Below, one piece after another: positions 29,002 to 40,325 of a stretch of DNA of 64,000 nucleotides. This stretch comes from Styela clava (lineage: Eukaryota; Chordata; Ascidiacea; Stolidobranchia; Styelidae): the NCBI RefSeq assembly GCF_964204865.1, contig NC_135251.1:14322001-14386000 (forward strand), written 5' to 3'. Under the pieces are notes generated by a model. That model was not told the origin of the DNA. It was given only the letters and a program-made list of their open reading frames with translations, and searched no databases. A program made the position numbers and the translations under genes. Each line of letters starts with the position of its first letter. Position 1 is the first letter of the stretch.

Positions 29002-29517
29002 ATGGATTCAACATCGAGACATAGACGACATCACAGTACTGAAAATGTTACTCACAAATCAAAAAATAAAGGCATTTTAGTATCTGGAGGCCAATCTCGT
29101 AAACGGCCAGGTTCTGAATCAGACATATTAGAAATGCCTCATGAATCTTCTTTACAGCACCAAGACTCTATTCAACTAGCTTACCACCACAGGCCAACAT
29201 TTGCTGCTTTAAAAGGCAGCACAACAGGTGCAGGACGACACATAAAACCAGTTTATATTTGGACAAAGGATGAAGTCCAGAAATGGGTTAAACGACATGC
29301 GCCAAGATCTTATGAGAAATATTCGAGCAAAATGATTGAACATGAAATCACTGGGCGGGCTTTAATTTCACTCAATGATGCTAAACTAACAAGAATGGGA
29401 ATGGTAGAGCCTGAGATTCGAAATGAACTTGTTACAGAAATACTAAAACTAAGATTGAAAAGTTATATGCAATGCTTCAAAGGCTTAGAAGGTGCCGGCA
29501 TGTTCGAAGTTATGTGA
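29002..29517 (+). CDS. SAMD12: SAMD10/SAMD12-like SAM-domain protein, 171 aa, intronless
   Basis: One intact frame from ATG 29002. The N-terminal ~80 residues are basic and serine-rich without a known fold. Residues ~84-155 form a SAM domain: VYIWTKDEVQKWVKRH, then EHEITGRALISLNDAKLTRM and a final helix ending LKLRLKS. The HxITGRALLxLxDxKLxRMG pattern is that of SAMD10/SAMD12 and the CNK/ANKS-type SAM group. SAM domains mediate protein-protein oligomerisation, usually in signalling scaffolds. The domain near the C-terminus and the small size fit SAMD10/12 best; the exact orthologue is uncertain. No intron is needed. The polyadenylation signal was not identified. Confidence 0.82.
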   Translation: MDSTSRHRRHHSTENVTHKSKNKGILVSGGQSRKRPGSESDILEMPHESSLQHQDSIQLAYHHRPTFAALKGSTTGAGRHIKPVYIWTKDEVQKWVKRHAPRSYEKYSSKMIEHEITGRALISLNDAKLTRMGMVEPEIRNELVTEILKLRLKSYMQCFKGLEGAGMFEVM

Positions 29518-31113
29518 CACATATGTTTTTTATATTAAACAAGGGGTCACTTTGTATAGAAGCATTCTTGAATATGCCTTCATTTGCATTCCTATTTTTA
29601 TTATGAAATATTGGCAATCATGGAATATTTTTGATGTTCTATATTCGGGTCTAGTATAGTTTAGTACCACAAGTACTTTCGGTGGGCGTAGAATAACGAT
29701 TTTTGCATATGTTATTCCTAACCCCCACCTGACTATGCCCTACAAAAATTACGTCACTACGACGTCACCATCACGCCATAGGGATTGCCAGAGTATAATT
29801 GTTTTTTTTGCTAAAAACTTTCGAATGGTACGACCAAAATTTTTTCCCTTTGGAAAATCGTAAGATTTTTTTTCTGAGGAATCTAATGGTGACGATTTTA
29901 GATTGTGCCTCCTTTTAGTTTATTACTTATCGATTTTAATCGGTAAGTATGTTGATAGGTATTTGTATGTCTGTCAGATGCACGCGATATCTCACGAAAG
30001 CGGGATTGAATCTCCAGATTTTGCATGTGCATTCATCTTATTTCGGACCAGAAGCCTATTGATTTTGGGCGAATTATGTCGAATAATTAGCGAGTTATTA
30101 ATTAATTAGTGATGGGACACAAGGTGTCACTATGGAGTAAGAGCGCTGTTTTGGGGGATACCCTAACTTTCGATCGATAAGTCTTCGCTCTCTGACCAAT
30201 ATTCCCGTTGTTGTGTTTTGTCAATTTATGCTGATATATAGGCCCAGACTGTCTTGTAAAGGAGCGATTTTCACTTACTGTTATAATTGATGTGGGAGCA
30301 ATTCTCGGAATCGAAGAACTGTGCCATACTAATATTATTTGATTTTTTAATCATGGTCTCTTAAATTTCAAAACACCTGTTTAGTTATAATATTTTTGAT
30401 ATTTCTTGCATGCTACATAATTTAAACATGCCAAGATACTGTGATTCTATTACAGACAATCACTTTATTTGCTAAGGTAATCTAATTGCGCCACATTGAG
30501 TTTGGTGTCCACATATTAGGAAGAGGTGACTGGTCACAGTCCTGGGTATATGTCAAGTCAAGTTTATTTTTTCTGTATGCCTAAATGAATTCCTGCTTTG
30601 ATTTAATTATAGTTTATGCATATCAACATGTGGCAATGCTTGGAGACCTCAGTAGATTAAGTGTTAAGAATTATTTACAAGAAATTTTTGACTTGTATGT
30701 AGAAATCAAATATTTTGTTGTAACATTCTCAGTGACACTTTGTAATTTGTATGTACCAATTTGTGACTTGTACTATCCTACTTTTAAAATTATCTCTTAC
30801 AAGTTTTGAAGTACCGGTAGCTATTTTTATGTAAGAATACGTGAGAGGTTTCTATTTTATAATATTTGAATTTAATGGTACTTATATGGCCAATACATTT
30901 ATTTTTGTAGACATGCAATTTGTTTACTCCGAAATATATATTTAAATATAAAGTTTTGACAAATTTGCACAATTATTTGGATACATTTTTGTCATATAAA
31001 TCCGTCCACTGCACTGGCATGTTTATAATTTACTACTAACTTCATATATCTTTATAATCCTGTTTTTGTTGATTTTCACAGACCAATATCATATAAAAAT
31101 CTTCAACATATAT
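29518..31113 (+). other. Spacer between SAM-domain gene and SET gene; repeat copy
   Basis: A diverged copy of the dispersed repeat (29669-29800) contains TTATTCCTAAC and two GACGTCA-type blocks. A second repeat-like stretch (29960-30160) includes GTTATTAATTAATTAGTGAT. Directly before the SET gene, TGTTGATTTTCACAG (to 31081) is a good splice acceptor, so its 5' UTR may be spliced or trans-spliced. Confidence 0.5.
29669..29800 (+). repeat. Dispersed repeat, diverged copy 2
   Basis: It shares GTGGGCGTAG, ATATGTTATTCCTAAC and AAAAATTACGTCACT with the family at 63644-63790. Confidence 0.6.
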
Positions 31114-31959
31114 ATGGATTTATCTGGTGGTCAGGAACATACAGCAGTCACAATAAATCCTGATGTTTTCTATCATTTGAAAGAAGAAGGCTTTAAATAC
31201 ACTTTGTTTAATGTGGAAGGTCCAGGTTGTGATGAAAATCCGGCTCTGATTAAGTTTGAAGGATGTGGCTGTACTGTTTTAAGTTGTTCTGAAGAAAACT
31301 GCCAATGCAATTTAAAAAATTATGAAAACTCAAAACTTAGACAATCGAACCCATTCACTTCACCTCCGATTTATGAATGTAACTCAATGTGTAAATGCAG
31401 TGATGCATGTGAAAATAGACTCGTGCAACATGGTGTTAAAACAAGACTTGAAGTATGTAATATTCAATATAAAGGAAAGGGTGTTAAATGTTTGGAGAAC
31501 ATTGAAAAAGGAAGATTCGTTTGTGAATATGCTGGAGAGGTATTGGGATATGAAGAGGCAGTAAAAAGGACTAAGAATCAGTGTTCAAAAATTGGTGTAA
31601 TGAATTACATTATATCAGTATGTGAATATAACTCAAATCCAAATGAAAAACCGCACAAAGTAACTTTTGTAGATCCAAAATATATTGGAAACGTTGGGAG
31701 ATTTATTAACCATAGCTGTGACCCAAATCTTGTAATGGTTCCAGTACGGGTAGACTCCGATGTTCCACATCTTGCACTTTTTGCCTGCAAAGACATTGAA
31801 GTCAATTCGGAGATCACATTCAACTATGCGGGAAACTGCAAATCTGATTTTATTGACAATTCAAATGCAAATCAACAAAACCAAAAGCCATGTTATTGCG
31901 GTGCAATATCTTGTCAAAAATATCTTCCCTTCGACAGCACTTCATTAAGAACCGAATAA
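31114..31959 (+). CDS. SETMAR: SETMAR-like SET-domain histone-lysine methyltransferase, 281 aa, intronless
   Basis: One frame from ATG 31114. An upstream in-frame extension to 31066 exists only with a non-ATG codon and spans a splice-acceptor-like sequence, so the ATG is preferred. The cysteine-rich pre-SET region (~50-103: GCGC, CQC, CNSMCKCSDACENR) is followed by the SET core: KGRFVCEYAGEVLG, MNYII, FVDPKYIGNVGRFINHSC with NHSC at 199-202, and FNYAG. A post-SET CYCGAISC motif begins at 260. All zinc and AdoMet motifs are present, so it should be active. The protein matches the SET half of SETMAR, whose family methylates histone H3 lysines; the exact lysine cannot be read from sequence. There is no mariner transposase fusion, as expected outside anthropoid primates. 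ZFPL1 starts 68 bases after the stop. Confidence 0.95.
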   Translation: MDLSGGQEHTAVTINPDVFYHLKEEGFKYTLFNVEGPGCDENPALIKFEGCGCTVLSCSEENCQCNLKNYENSKLRQSNPFTSPPIYECNSMCKCSDACENRLVQHGVKTRLEVCNIQYKGKGVKCLENIEKGRFVCEYAGEVLGYEEAVKRTKNQCSKIGVMNYIISVCEYNSNPNEKPHKVTFVDPKYIGNVGRFINHSCDPNLVMVPVRVDSDVPHLALFACKDIEVNSEITFNYAGNCKSDFIDNSNANQQNQKPCYCGAISCQKYLPFDSTSLRTE

Positions 31960-31979
31960 ATATTTTACATTCATTTCAG
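31955..31979 (+). promoter_or_regulatory. AATAAA plus splice-acceptor-like tract between SET gene and ZFPL1
   Basis: AATAAA (31955-31960) overlaps the TAA stop of the SET gene. TATTTTACATTCATTTCAG follows immediately, ending at 31979, a strong 3' splice site. The ZFPL1 ATG is 48 bases later. No room for an ordinary promoter is evident. The arrangement is that of an operon whose downstream message is made by spliced-leader trans-splicing. Alternatively, it is the acceptor of an ordinary 5' UTR intron. Confidence 0.6.
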
Positions 31980-32027
31980 TTTCAGATATAGGTTAATAGT
32001 TATAATTATTTATGCGCCGCTGAAGAG

Positions 32028-35000
32028 ATGGGTTTGTGTAAATGCCCAAAGAGAAAAGTAACAAATTTGTTTTGTTTCGAACACAGAGTCAATGTTTGTG
32101 AACATTGTCTTGTAGAAAATCATGCCAGGGTAAGGATTATATTATATTTGCCAGAATTAGTTTCCCTTCCCTATTATTGCTTCTCACAACCATCCGTTTT
32201 CCATCTTAAAAAATCAAAATCACAACCAGAGCACATTTGCGATATATTATAGTGCAGGATACATATACAAGTTCATGTAATACAGAAAATCTTTATACAA
32301 AACCCATTATATACAAAAAGGGATTTATGACTCATAATTTTAAATTTTCAGTGTGTTGTGCAATCTTATCTCAATTGGTTGAAAGACAGTGACTACAACC
32401 CAGATTGTCAACTTTGCAGTAAACCTCTTGCCTCTGGAAATGTCGTCAGATTACTCTGTTATGGTAAGTTGTTTTTTAATCTTTGCCTTAGACCTAAGGT
32501 CACTTCCCATTAGCATTATTGGCAGTTTCATCAAGCATTATCTTACAAATTCTTTCAGATGTGTTTCATGAAGCCTGCCTAGATAGACATTACAAAAAAC
32601 TGCCATCAAACACTGCTCCAGCTGGTTATAAATGTCGATTATGTGAGACCAATGTTTTTCCTGCACCAAACCAAGCTGGAAAAGTCATTGACCAATTGAA
32701 AGAATGTCTTTCAAAATTTAACTGGGCAAGAATTGGACTTGGGTTGCCTTTGGTGAGTTGTTAGATCGGGAATTATAATTTAAATGCACCAAATGCGGGG
32801 CAGTGAGTTCTACATAGTCAAACTTGTGGTATCTTGAAAATTGGAACTGGAATACATTTTTTTCTAGTTTGGTATGGACTTTGGAGCCTGTTTGAACAGC
32901 TTCGAATAGTATGAAAAAGCCATGATTAAATAATGACTGGGTGTGACATATTTTGGGCCCTTGACAATGAATGATTGGCATAATTTTAAGTTAAATCAGA
33001 AATATAAATTTTTAATATTCCCTCAGGTCATTTTCATTAGACTTAGCATATTAGAATATGTGTGTCATTCCTTCGTGATTGCTTCCATTCAAACCTGCAC
33101 AGGGCTGGGGGCTGGTTCGAAATCACAATGACTCCGACTCCCCAGTCCTGCACCCGCGTTTCAAAACTTTGTGATAAAAGCTTATCCAATAATATGTACC
33201 ATGTTCAGATAGATGAGTCAGAGGTTATCGAAGTACCAGAAAGTGATTTACCAGAAGATGAAATGTCTGGAGTAAATACATTTGTTAAAGATGAAGGACA
33301 AAGTCGAGAGCATGAAAATCTACACGGATCATCAATACTCAAACCTGATTTTAATCTTTCATCAAGCACAAATGTATCAGACACATCTTGGATGAAGGTA
33401 TTTCTCTTTCAATATACATTATGAACATTTTAGTTTGATATGCTATTGAATTGATTAATTCATTTGCTATTCTTTTAGATCAGGGGTGGGCAAGGTTTTT
33501 GGACGAGGGGCCAAAAATTTTGCCACCCTGACTGGCGGGCTATGTAAGTGTGAAATAGAAAGTTGACTGTCTTGAAAGTTTTTAAATTACGAATAGAATT
33601 TACCGATACCAATACCATATTTAGTTTGTACGTGTTATAGATGTATATTAAATAGAGTGAAAGAAAACTTAAACAAACACTTATAAAAACAAAGCAAACC
33701 TGGTTAAATATATTGAGAACAGACTTTATGCGAAATTGTAAGAGGCTTTATGATCACTCCAGCTGTCTTTTTCAGTAGCTATACAGTATGTGCAGTGAGG
33801 GTTTTATATATTGCACGCCAATACTCCTATTATTATATAAAAAATCAATACGGATAATCCAATGACATCTGATTAATGGCTCTGCATCGACTCCCTTTGT
33901 TTGGTTGTATTATGCCTCAATACGATATGTTCTTTATTTAAGAATTCATCTCTATTTGCTGACTACAGTCCTCCAAACAACAAATCACACAGTACAGTTT
34001 TAACAATGGACGACTTCCCAGCCACTGGAGGTAGGTTTTCTAATCAATTTTAGGTAAATGATATTTTCTATAATCAAAGAGCAAAAGGGAGTATAGGTTA
34101 CCAAGGTCAGAATGATTTTCTATTCCAAATATATCCAAAAAAAAAAAATTACTGTGGTTTTCTATCTTTTGCAATACATTCCCCCTTCACATATTTGTCT
34201 CCCTCAGTATATATGAAAATCATTTTTTATTTGTTGTTTAATTTTTGGTCGCGATATGCACAACTCTTGCTCTGACTTTTCTACAATTTTAATTGTTTTC
34301 AATGTGTTCATAAATATCACAAAATAAGAGTAATACTACAAGCAAGAACAAAGTAAAAGTTCCTCTGCTTAAACAATTAAACTCCACCTTCGAGGGAAAT
34401 TCCTCTCTAGCTGTGAAACCCCTGAATATTGCATATAATGTATTCTATGTTGGGTTTTGTTCAATAGAGGAACAGCAATCCTATTCATTTGTCAATTGCA
34501 CAAAATTACAATTCATCAGATAAAATGTTTTAAATTGTTCCTGATATCGTGAATATGTTTGAATGTTTTCGAGTACCAGTATTCGACTCATTTTGGGCAT
34601 CCCTGTTTATTACTTTTTCAAAATATATTTCTAGATCAAAATGACTGATGAAATAGTGGTTTCAACAAGTATTTTTTAATCAAGACGCTATCAATTTGAT
34701 AGTTTGCAAATCTTGCAGCCTCCGAACCTGCAGTAGTTTCTGAATAGTACCAGATTGAAGCGTGCTATTCCAGTTCAAACCTTGTCAGATCAAAATAAAT
34801 GAATATGATTTTATGAAAGTGTTTGTGTACTGAAAATATCGTTATGGCTGTTAGCAATTCACTCATTTTCAATCCTGGAAATCGTGCTCTACAGGTTCTA
34901 AAGTAGCAGATGAGCTGGGAGCAGTATCTAGAAAACTTCTTGGGGGCAATTTACCAGATTCATTGAGACAGACAGTCGCTGGAAATGATCCAGATTCCGA

Positions 35001-35889
35001 AGATAAATATAAACGAAGACCTGCGTGGACATGGTTAATGAGGTGGTTGAGGTAAAAAACATTTCTATTTTATTGATAGCAAACAGTCTGGTCAAAATTT
35101 TTTTTCGATGTGGAAGCCAGGGTCATAAATAGGAAGTAGTGTTCCATCACAATAAGGAGTGCTTTATTGCAGGGGCCAGTTATCATTGACATCAACTTTT
35201 TTAAAAGAACAGCTGGCTGAAAAAAGTTGAATAACAGTTGGTCGTGATTGGCAGACGTTTGGTGACAAGTACATTATGAAATGTATCAACCCAGAGATAG
35301 TTATGCTTGAAGGATTTTGTGAAAAAATGAGCCAACCCCAGAAGAAAGAAAATAGGCTTAGCCGCCCAATAACACAACCCCAGAAAATTATGTAAAAAAA
35401 TTGGGTCCAAAAAATCGTCTTATTAGCCTGAAAATGTGGTACTTGAATTTATCTGTCATCTTTGTATCTCGAGTGTTGAAGAATAAGGAAACAATTAACT
35501 GTACTGATATTTGAGAATTTAAGCCCTTTCTCTTTCTCTTAAATGCTCTCACTTTAATTGACAACTTTATTTCATTCAGGTCACGCATGTTGAGAGCAAG
35601 AGGCAGAGGCTATCACGATATGAATGTTATTCCAAAAAAAGTCGCAATATTAATTTTGGTGGCAATCATAGCCTTTTTCACAATTGTTATTTTTGCAACA
35701 CAAGTAGGACGAAAAAGAGCAGAAGAAAATCCATTTCTAGACCCGATGGCTAATCCTAATATCCACGTTGCTCATCATGGTGACGCTGGTTTAGACTATG
35801 GTGGGGGAAAGATAAGACAAGGGCAGGCTTTTTTGAGTGATGATAAAGAAGAGAACATTGGTTTTGTAGGTAGAAGACAAAAATTATAG
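32028..35889 (+). CDS. ZFPL1: ZFPL1, Golgi zinc-finger membrane protein, 7 coding exons, 383 aa
   Basis: Exons: 32028-32129, 32352-32463, 32559-32752, 33209-33397, 33943-34030, 34895-35051, 35580-35889. The frame is open throughout (1152 bases) and all introns are GT..AG. The N-terminus [20 protein letters not shown] is nearly invariant in ZFPL1 and forms a B-box-like zinc finger. A RING-like finger follows (CQLC...CY...H...C, then CRLC) with the family motif NTAPAGYKC and [11 protein letters not shown]. After an acidic, low-complexity linker comes [10 protein letters not shown], a single membrane segment at ~302-323 ([20 protein letters not shown]), and the conserved tail [12 protein letters not shown]. 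The vertebrate protein is a cis-Golgi membrane protein needed for Golgi integrity and ER-to-Golgi traffic. It lies directly behind the SET gene on the same strand. Confidence 0.95.
33481..33942. repeat. hAT-like left end in ZFPL1 intron 4
   Basis: CAGGGGTGGGCAAGGTTTTT at 33481, followed by GGGGCC and GGCGGGCT blocks, is a typical hAT terminus. The right end was not found, so the extent is a guess limited by the next exon. Confidence 0.4.
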
Positions 35890-37486
35890 TATTATTCTAC
35901 AACTAAAATCTATGGTGCCAGTTACACAGTGTGAATTCTTGCACACCGGGTACTAGCTTTTGCTGTATTAACCATGTGTTATTATTATATGCACAGCGCA
36001 CATTTTTGCCGATACTGCTCTTTTTTTATGTGGGTGTTATGGGGAACAATATTTTATAAGAAGAATGATTGCCTGATGGGCAGTGTGCTTCAGCAACAGT
36101 TATTATGTGATTTGTATATTTTAAATATATTACATGATATATATGATCATCTGTATTATTATATGGTATTATTATATGAAAAGGCATTTGTGGGACCAAA
36201 CGACAGTGTGAAATTGCGATCATAGTACATACACCACACCAACATCTGTTGCAATGCCTCTCTCTACTGACAAAAATCATTTAGTCAACATTGCTGTTGT
36301 AACATGTTTTATTGAATCAGTAACAGAGATCAGATTTTAAAATTTCATTGCAATTTTAAGTTTGACAATGTGATTCGTTACACAAGAGAAATTTAATTGA
36401 ATGTTACAATAACTTTGATCGCATAATATCAGCAGTTTAAGAAAGAAATGTATGGATGGCGCAAAAGGTATACAAAATCGTCCCTCAGATTTTCAATCAC
36501 ATTTACACAATATAAACCTCCCGAGGGTGGGCAATTTTCTTTAAATTGGACAACGTTTCTCGGTAGGGCATAAATAAATTCATTTTGAGATTTGATGGAT
36601 TACTGAAAATAAACAAAAAAGTTTGTTTGCTCGTATATAGACAGAAATAAATAAAATCATTATGTTTTCAGCCATTAGATATTGCATAAAAGCTATGAGC
36701 AAGAACTTCTGAGTATATGAGTAATATTAATTTCATTTGCTGATTTCTACAAGTGCTAACTAAAAATAAGTTGGCACTTGAAGTTGATTGGATTGGCTAA
36801 GTCTTGGCCTGTTTTAACAGTCCCACAAGTTTTAGTCATAGGAAACTTGTATATTAATAATGAGCGGTGGCAAACAAATATTCTGTGGCGAATTATCACA
36901 GCAGTAAAATAGGTTAGATAATATGGTCGCGCCAGTAAAGAACTTCATCTCCTAGCGGAATGGATTTAAACAGAAATAACACAGAGAAACAAGAATATGT
37001 CCGATCTCAGCAGAAGAAAGAATCACATAATAAAACGGGGTCAAGATGGTCGGAGTCGAGCAAAAATGGTCAGTCCACAAAGAAACCTACGGGTTGGCCA
37101 CAAATCTATTGATTATAAATTGCTGAAGTTATTGATAGATTAGTTAAAACTTTGATTGTAGTAACAATGAATGATGATGCTGTTTCTGCTACTGGATGGA
37201 ATTCTTATTTTAATTATAAAAGTGTCTGTCTATATTTGCAACCTTGATATCACCGAATTTTTTGTGCAACAAAAGTGCGCCACAAAAGAAAAAAGGTTGA
37301 GAACCACTGGATCATTAGTCAAAATAATAGCTCCGACTCCGCAAACACTAAGACAAAATAAATAAATCAAAGAAAAGCGCTAAAAATTTTCACAGTTATC
37401 TTTACATAGTGGAATATAATATCTATATATGCCTTTGTTAAAGTCAGAATGTTATGCCATCTGTGTTTGTACATGAAATGTGAAAC
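35890..37486. other. Spacer between convergent ZFPL1 and PNPO
   Basis: It holds the 3' ends of both genes. ATAAATAAATTC near 36570 is one possible plus-strand polyadenylation signal. AAGGTTGAGAACCACTGG near 37294 is a hAT-type right end. No other gene was seen. Confidence 0.5.
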
Positions 37487-38254
37487 TCAGGGCATCAACC
37501 TTTCATATACCCAACCATTTTCACCTTCTCTTAGACAAGGATTTGTAGTTACATTTTCATTAGATTCCCTTTTTCGAAATCTTAGTCGATCATGCATTCG
37601 ATTTGATTGCCCTTGCCAAAATTCGATACTTTCTGGCTTTACAATGTATCCTCCCCAATATTCCGGCTTTGGTACATCAACACCTTTATATCGTTTTTCA
37701 ATATCCTTTTCCACCTCAAGCAGTTTGTCTCTACTTTCAATTGGATAGCTCTGCTTGATGCTCACATGTGCAGCAATTTGGCTTTTTCTAGGTCTTGTGG
37801 AAAAATATTCAGTACTATTTGATGTTTCTATTTTCGTTGCTTTACCTTCAATCCTAACAGATCGATGCATTGTGTTCCAATAAAACATTAAAGCAACATT
37901 TGCATTTGTTGCCATCTCATTGGCTTTTCGGCTATTATAGTTTGTGTAAAATTTAAAACCATCATTATTAAATCCTTTCAATAAAACCATTCTGGAACTA
38001 GGTTTTCCATCACTACTTACAGTAGATAATGACATGGCATTAGCTTCTATTACTCCTTTGTGGGCAATAGCTTCGTTCATCCAAACTGCAAACTGTTTTA
38101 TGGGATCCGACGATTCCAAATGGTGTTCTAAAAATGTATCATCTGTCCCACGATAAGGGTGGCGCAAATGTGTGAGATTATTCTCTTCAACGCCATCGTT
38201 GTCCCCATAGCACGCCATTCCAACTGTAAATTTTCTTATTGTCGTTTCGGGCAT
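37487..38254 (-). CDS. PNPO: Pyridoxine/pyridoxamine 5'-phosphate oxidase, 255 aa, intronless
   Basis: One frame, with ATG at 38254 as the first ATG after an in-frame stop near 38350. Another 30 codons upstream stay open but have no ATG, and a mitochondrial-type leader on an upstream exon cannot be excluded. The enzyme oxidises pyridoxine or pyridoxamine 5'-phosphate to pyridoxal 5'-phosphate, using FMN and oxygen, the last step of vitamin B6 activation. Family motifs: YRG (~34-36) and DPIKQF (~50-55), SRMVLLKGF (87-95) for FMN phosphate, KFYTNYNSRK (101-110), RPRKSQIAAHVS, then SIEFWQGQSNRMHDR (209-223) for the substrate phosphate. The C-terminus WVYERLMP closes the active site. Length matches the human enzyme (about 261 aa). 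All key motifs are intact. Confidence 0.95.
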   Translation of the reverse strand: MPETTIRKFTVGMACYGDNDGVEENNLTHLRHPYRGTDDTFLEHHLESSDPIKQFAVWMNEAIAHKGVIEANAMSLSTVSSDGKPSSRMVLLKGFNNDGFKFYTNYNSRKANEMATNANVALMFYWNTMHRSVRIEGKATKIETSNSTEYFSTRPRKSQIAAHVSIKQSYPIESRDKLLEVEKDIEKRYKGVDVPKPEYWGGYIVKPESIEFWQGQSNRMHDRLRFRKRESNENVTTNPCLREGENGWVYERLMP

Positions 38255-38344
38255 GTGGAAGGCCGCGAATAATTGTCGGCATCCGCCAAGCAGTAACTGG
38301 ACACGACAGGTCGCCAGCGCCAGTTTTATATTCAACAAAATCAA

Positions 38345-39139
38345 TAATTAACAAAGGATAAACTCACAACGGACGGGGAATCACCAACTATCTACGAAGG
38401 CACCAATGGCATGGCATTGGAGGAGGCGCGTACATTGAGGGCACTCGTGACGCGGACGAGTCCCGCTGAACCCCAGTAAACTATGGCTGAACCAATACAC
38501 CTCAATGCGCTGAACCCAAAAAGGGTGTTATATACACCTCGATGGCTGAACCACAGTTCAGTGCACTGAACTAGAAATATTCACAGCTCTGTGACGAGTT
38601 CCAACGTAACCTGGAGGACAACGTAACGTAACTATTTTGCATTTCGATAACCCCTATCATATTTTCGAACGCGAAATGTACATATGGATCGTTTTCAAAT
38701 TTGTTGTTATTGTTAGTCTTTTTGGGATGCTTGCGGTTGTTATTTTTTAACTATTTATTATATTATATTATATACCTATTAATTATTTTAACTACCAGAC
38801 CAATCGATTATATAAACGGCCATTGAAGGATATTACATTTTTCAATTTTGTTTCCTAGTCCCGATATTTTCACCCATGATTTATTGAAATTCGGGTCACG
38901 TTTTTGGAACATTGAAATATGTCCAGATTTCCGCAAAGCAAAATTTTCCGAAACAAGAATAATTTGAACCAGAGTCAACAAACACTGGCATTCCCAGGAT
39001 TTCGTTAAGGTGTGGGTAATTGAATATTGAAATATCGTGACGTTAAATTTGAATTATTGAACACTAAATATTTATATGAAACGTTTTGCTAAATCGTTGT
39101 TGTTAGTCTTGTTGTTGGAGCGACTATTTGTTGACCCTA
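38345..39139. other. PNPO upstream region
   Basis: The stretch 38350-38480 is distinctly richer in G+C than its surroundings (CATTGGAGGAGGCGCG, GTGACGCGGACGAG) and is the best candidate for the PNPO promoter. It contains repeated GGCTGAACCA/CGCTGAACCC units (38460-38570). No gene was seen. Confidence 0.45.
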
Positions 39140-39400
39140 CTAAAAGAGTAGGTATCAGTATAGTAAATGACTAAAAAGATAGGAATCGGTGACTAAAACG
39201 GTAGGTATCAGTAGTAAATGACTAAAAAGGTATAGATGACTAAAAAGGTAGGATTAGGGTTACTATTGATACCTAGGTACCAGTAGTAAATGACGAAAGA
39301 GGTAGGTATCAGTACTTTCAGTAGTAGTACTTTTTTTAGTCATCTACTGCTGATACCTTTAGTCATTTTCTACTACTACCCTTTTTGTTCCCTAGTCCTA
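39140..39400. repeat. Degenerate minisatellite around GACTAAAAAGGTAGGTATCA
   Basis: The unit AGTAAATGACTAAAAAGGTA plus GGTATCAGT recurs about six times in varying lengths. From about 39330 the same unit appears inverted (TTTAGTCATCTACTGCTGAT), so the array could fold on itself. It has no coding role. Confidence 0.85.
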
Positions 39401-40325
39401 TGAGTTGGGATTTCTCTGTTTTATTTTCATTTATGGAAACACCTTTTAATTTCGCGACGACCTCTGCCCCGAACTTCTTGGTGGACTCGTTGCTACCCTT
39501 TTGCAATTTTTGGTATTGGTGTGGAAAAATCATGCCCGTCAGCTTCATTTGTCAAAGTTTATATAGAATTAAAGCGAATCAATGCGATAAACTGTATATT
39601 AACAAGCACAAATATGACAGCAGAGAAGGAAGACGTAAGCAATTTTGCCTCATCTTAGCGTTAAGTCGAATAGTGCAGAATGTTCCTAACCATGTGTGGT
39701 AGTTTCAAGTCGATTTTGCCTGGCATGTATTTATTAATGCATTACCCAATTGCATTCCTTGCCCAGACAGGTAAGCAAATGGAACGGTTTTTTAGAAAGC
39801 GATTTTTCAAGCGAAACGGTTTTTTCAAGCGATTTAGAAAGCGATATATTGAGATAGTTATTTGAATATTGTATTTATGTATGATTGAGCAATGCTGTCG
39901 TGTATTTTGTATATAACACAACGAAAAATATCTACCGCAGGGACGTGACACCGATCAAGAATTTATAAAGTTAGGAAGTTCAAACCAATAACAAAAACAG
40001 ATGTCAATATAGGCTACCGAATAATAGGACCATGGCGAATGTCCCATATTTCAGTACGATAGTGTGGAAAAATACCTTGTCACTTTAAAAACTTCAAATG
40101 AGGCCACTCCGAACAGAGACAAAAGAAGATTGCTATTGACAACCTAGCTGATATTTACCAACCTAGATTAAGTCAGGCTCGAAATATTGAATCCCATGAA
40201 ACATAATTATGTTTATTGCTGGACTTATTGTCTTCTCGTTGTTGTACGCGTAGCGATCAGTCGTTTCCCCGCCACCAATTGATTGCATATGGAGCAATTA
40301 GCTACGTGGCATATGATATGATCCT
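39401..40325. other. Unassigned intergenic DNA
   Basis: Short frames only. A small internal repeat of AAGCGATTT and AACGGTTTTTT units lies at 39780-39845. No recognised gene. Confidence 0.5.

Noticed and set aside
31066-31113. N-terminal extension of the SET protein
   Set aside because: It needs a non-ATG start and spans the acceptor TTTTCACAG; the ATG at 31114 fits better.
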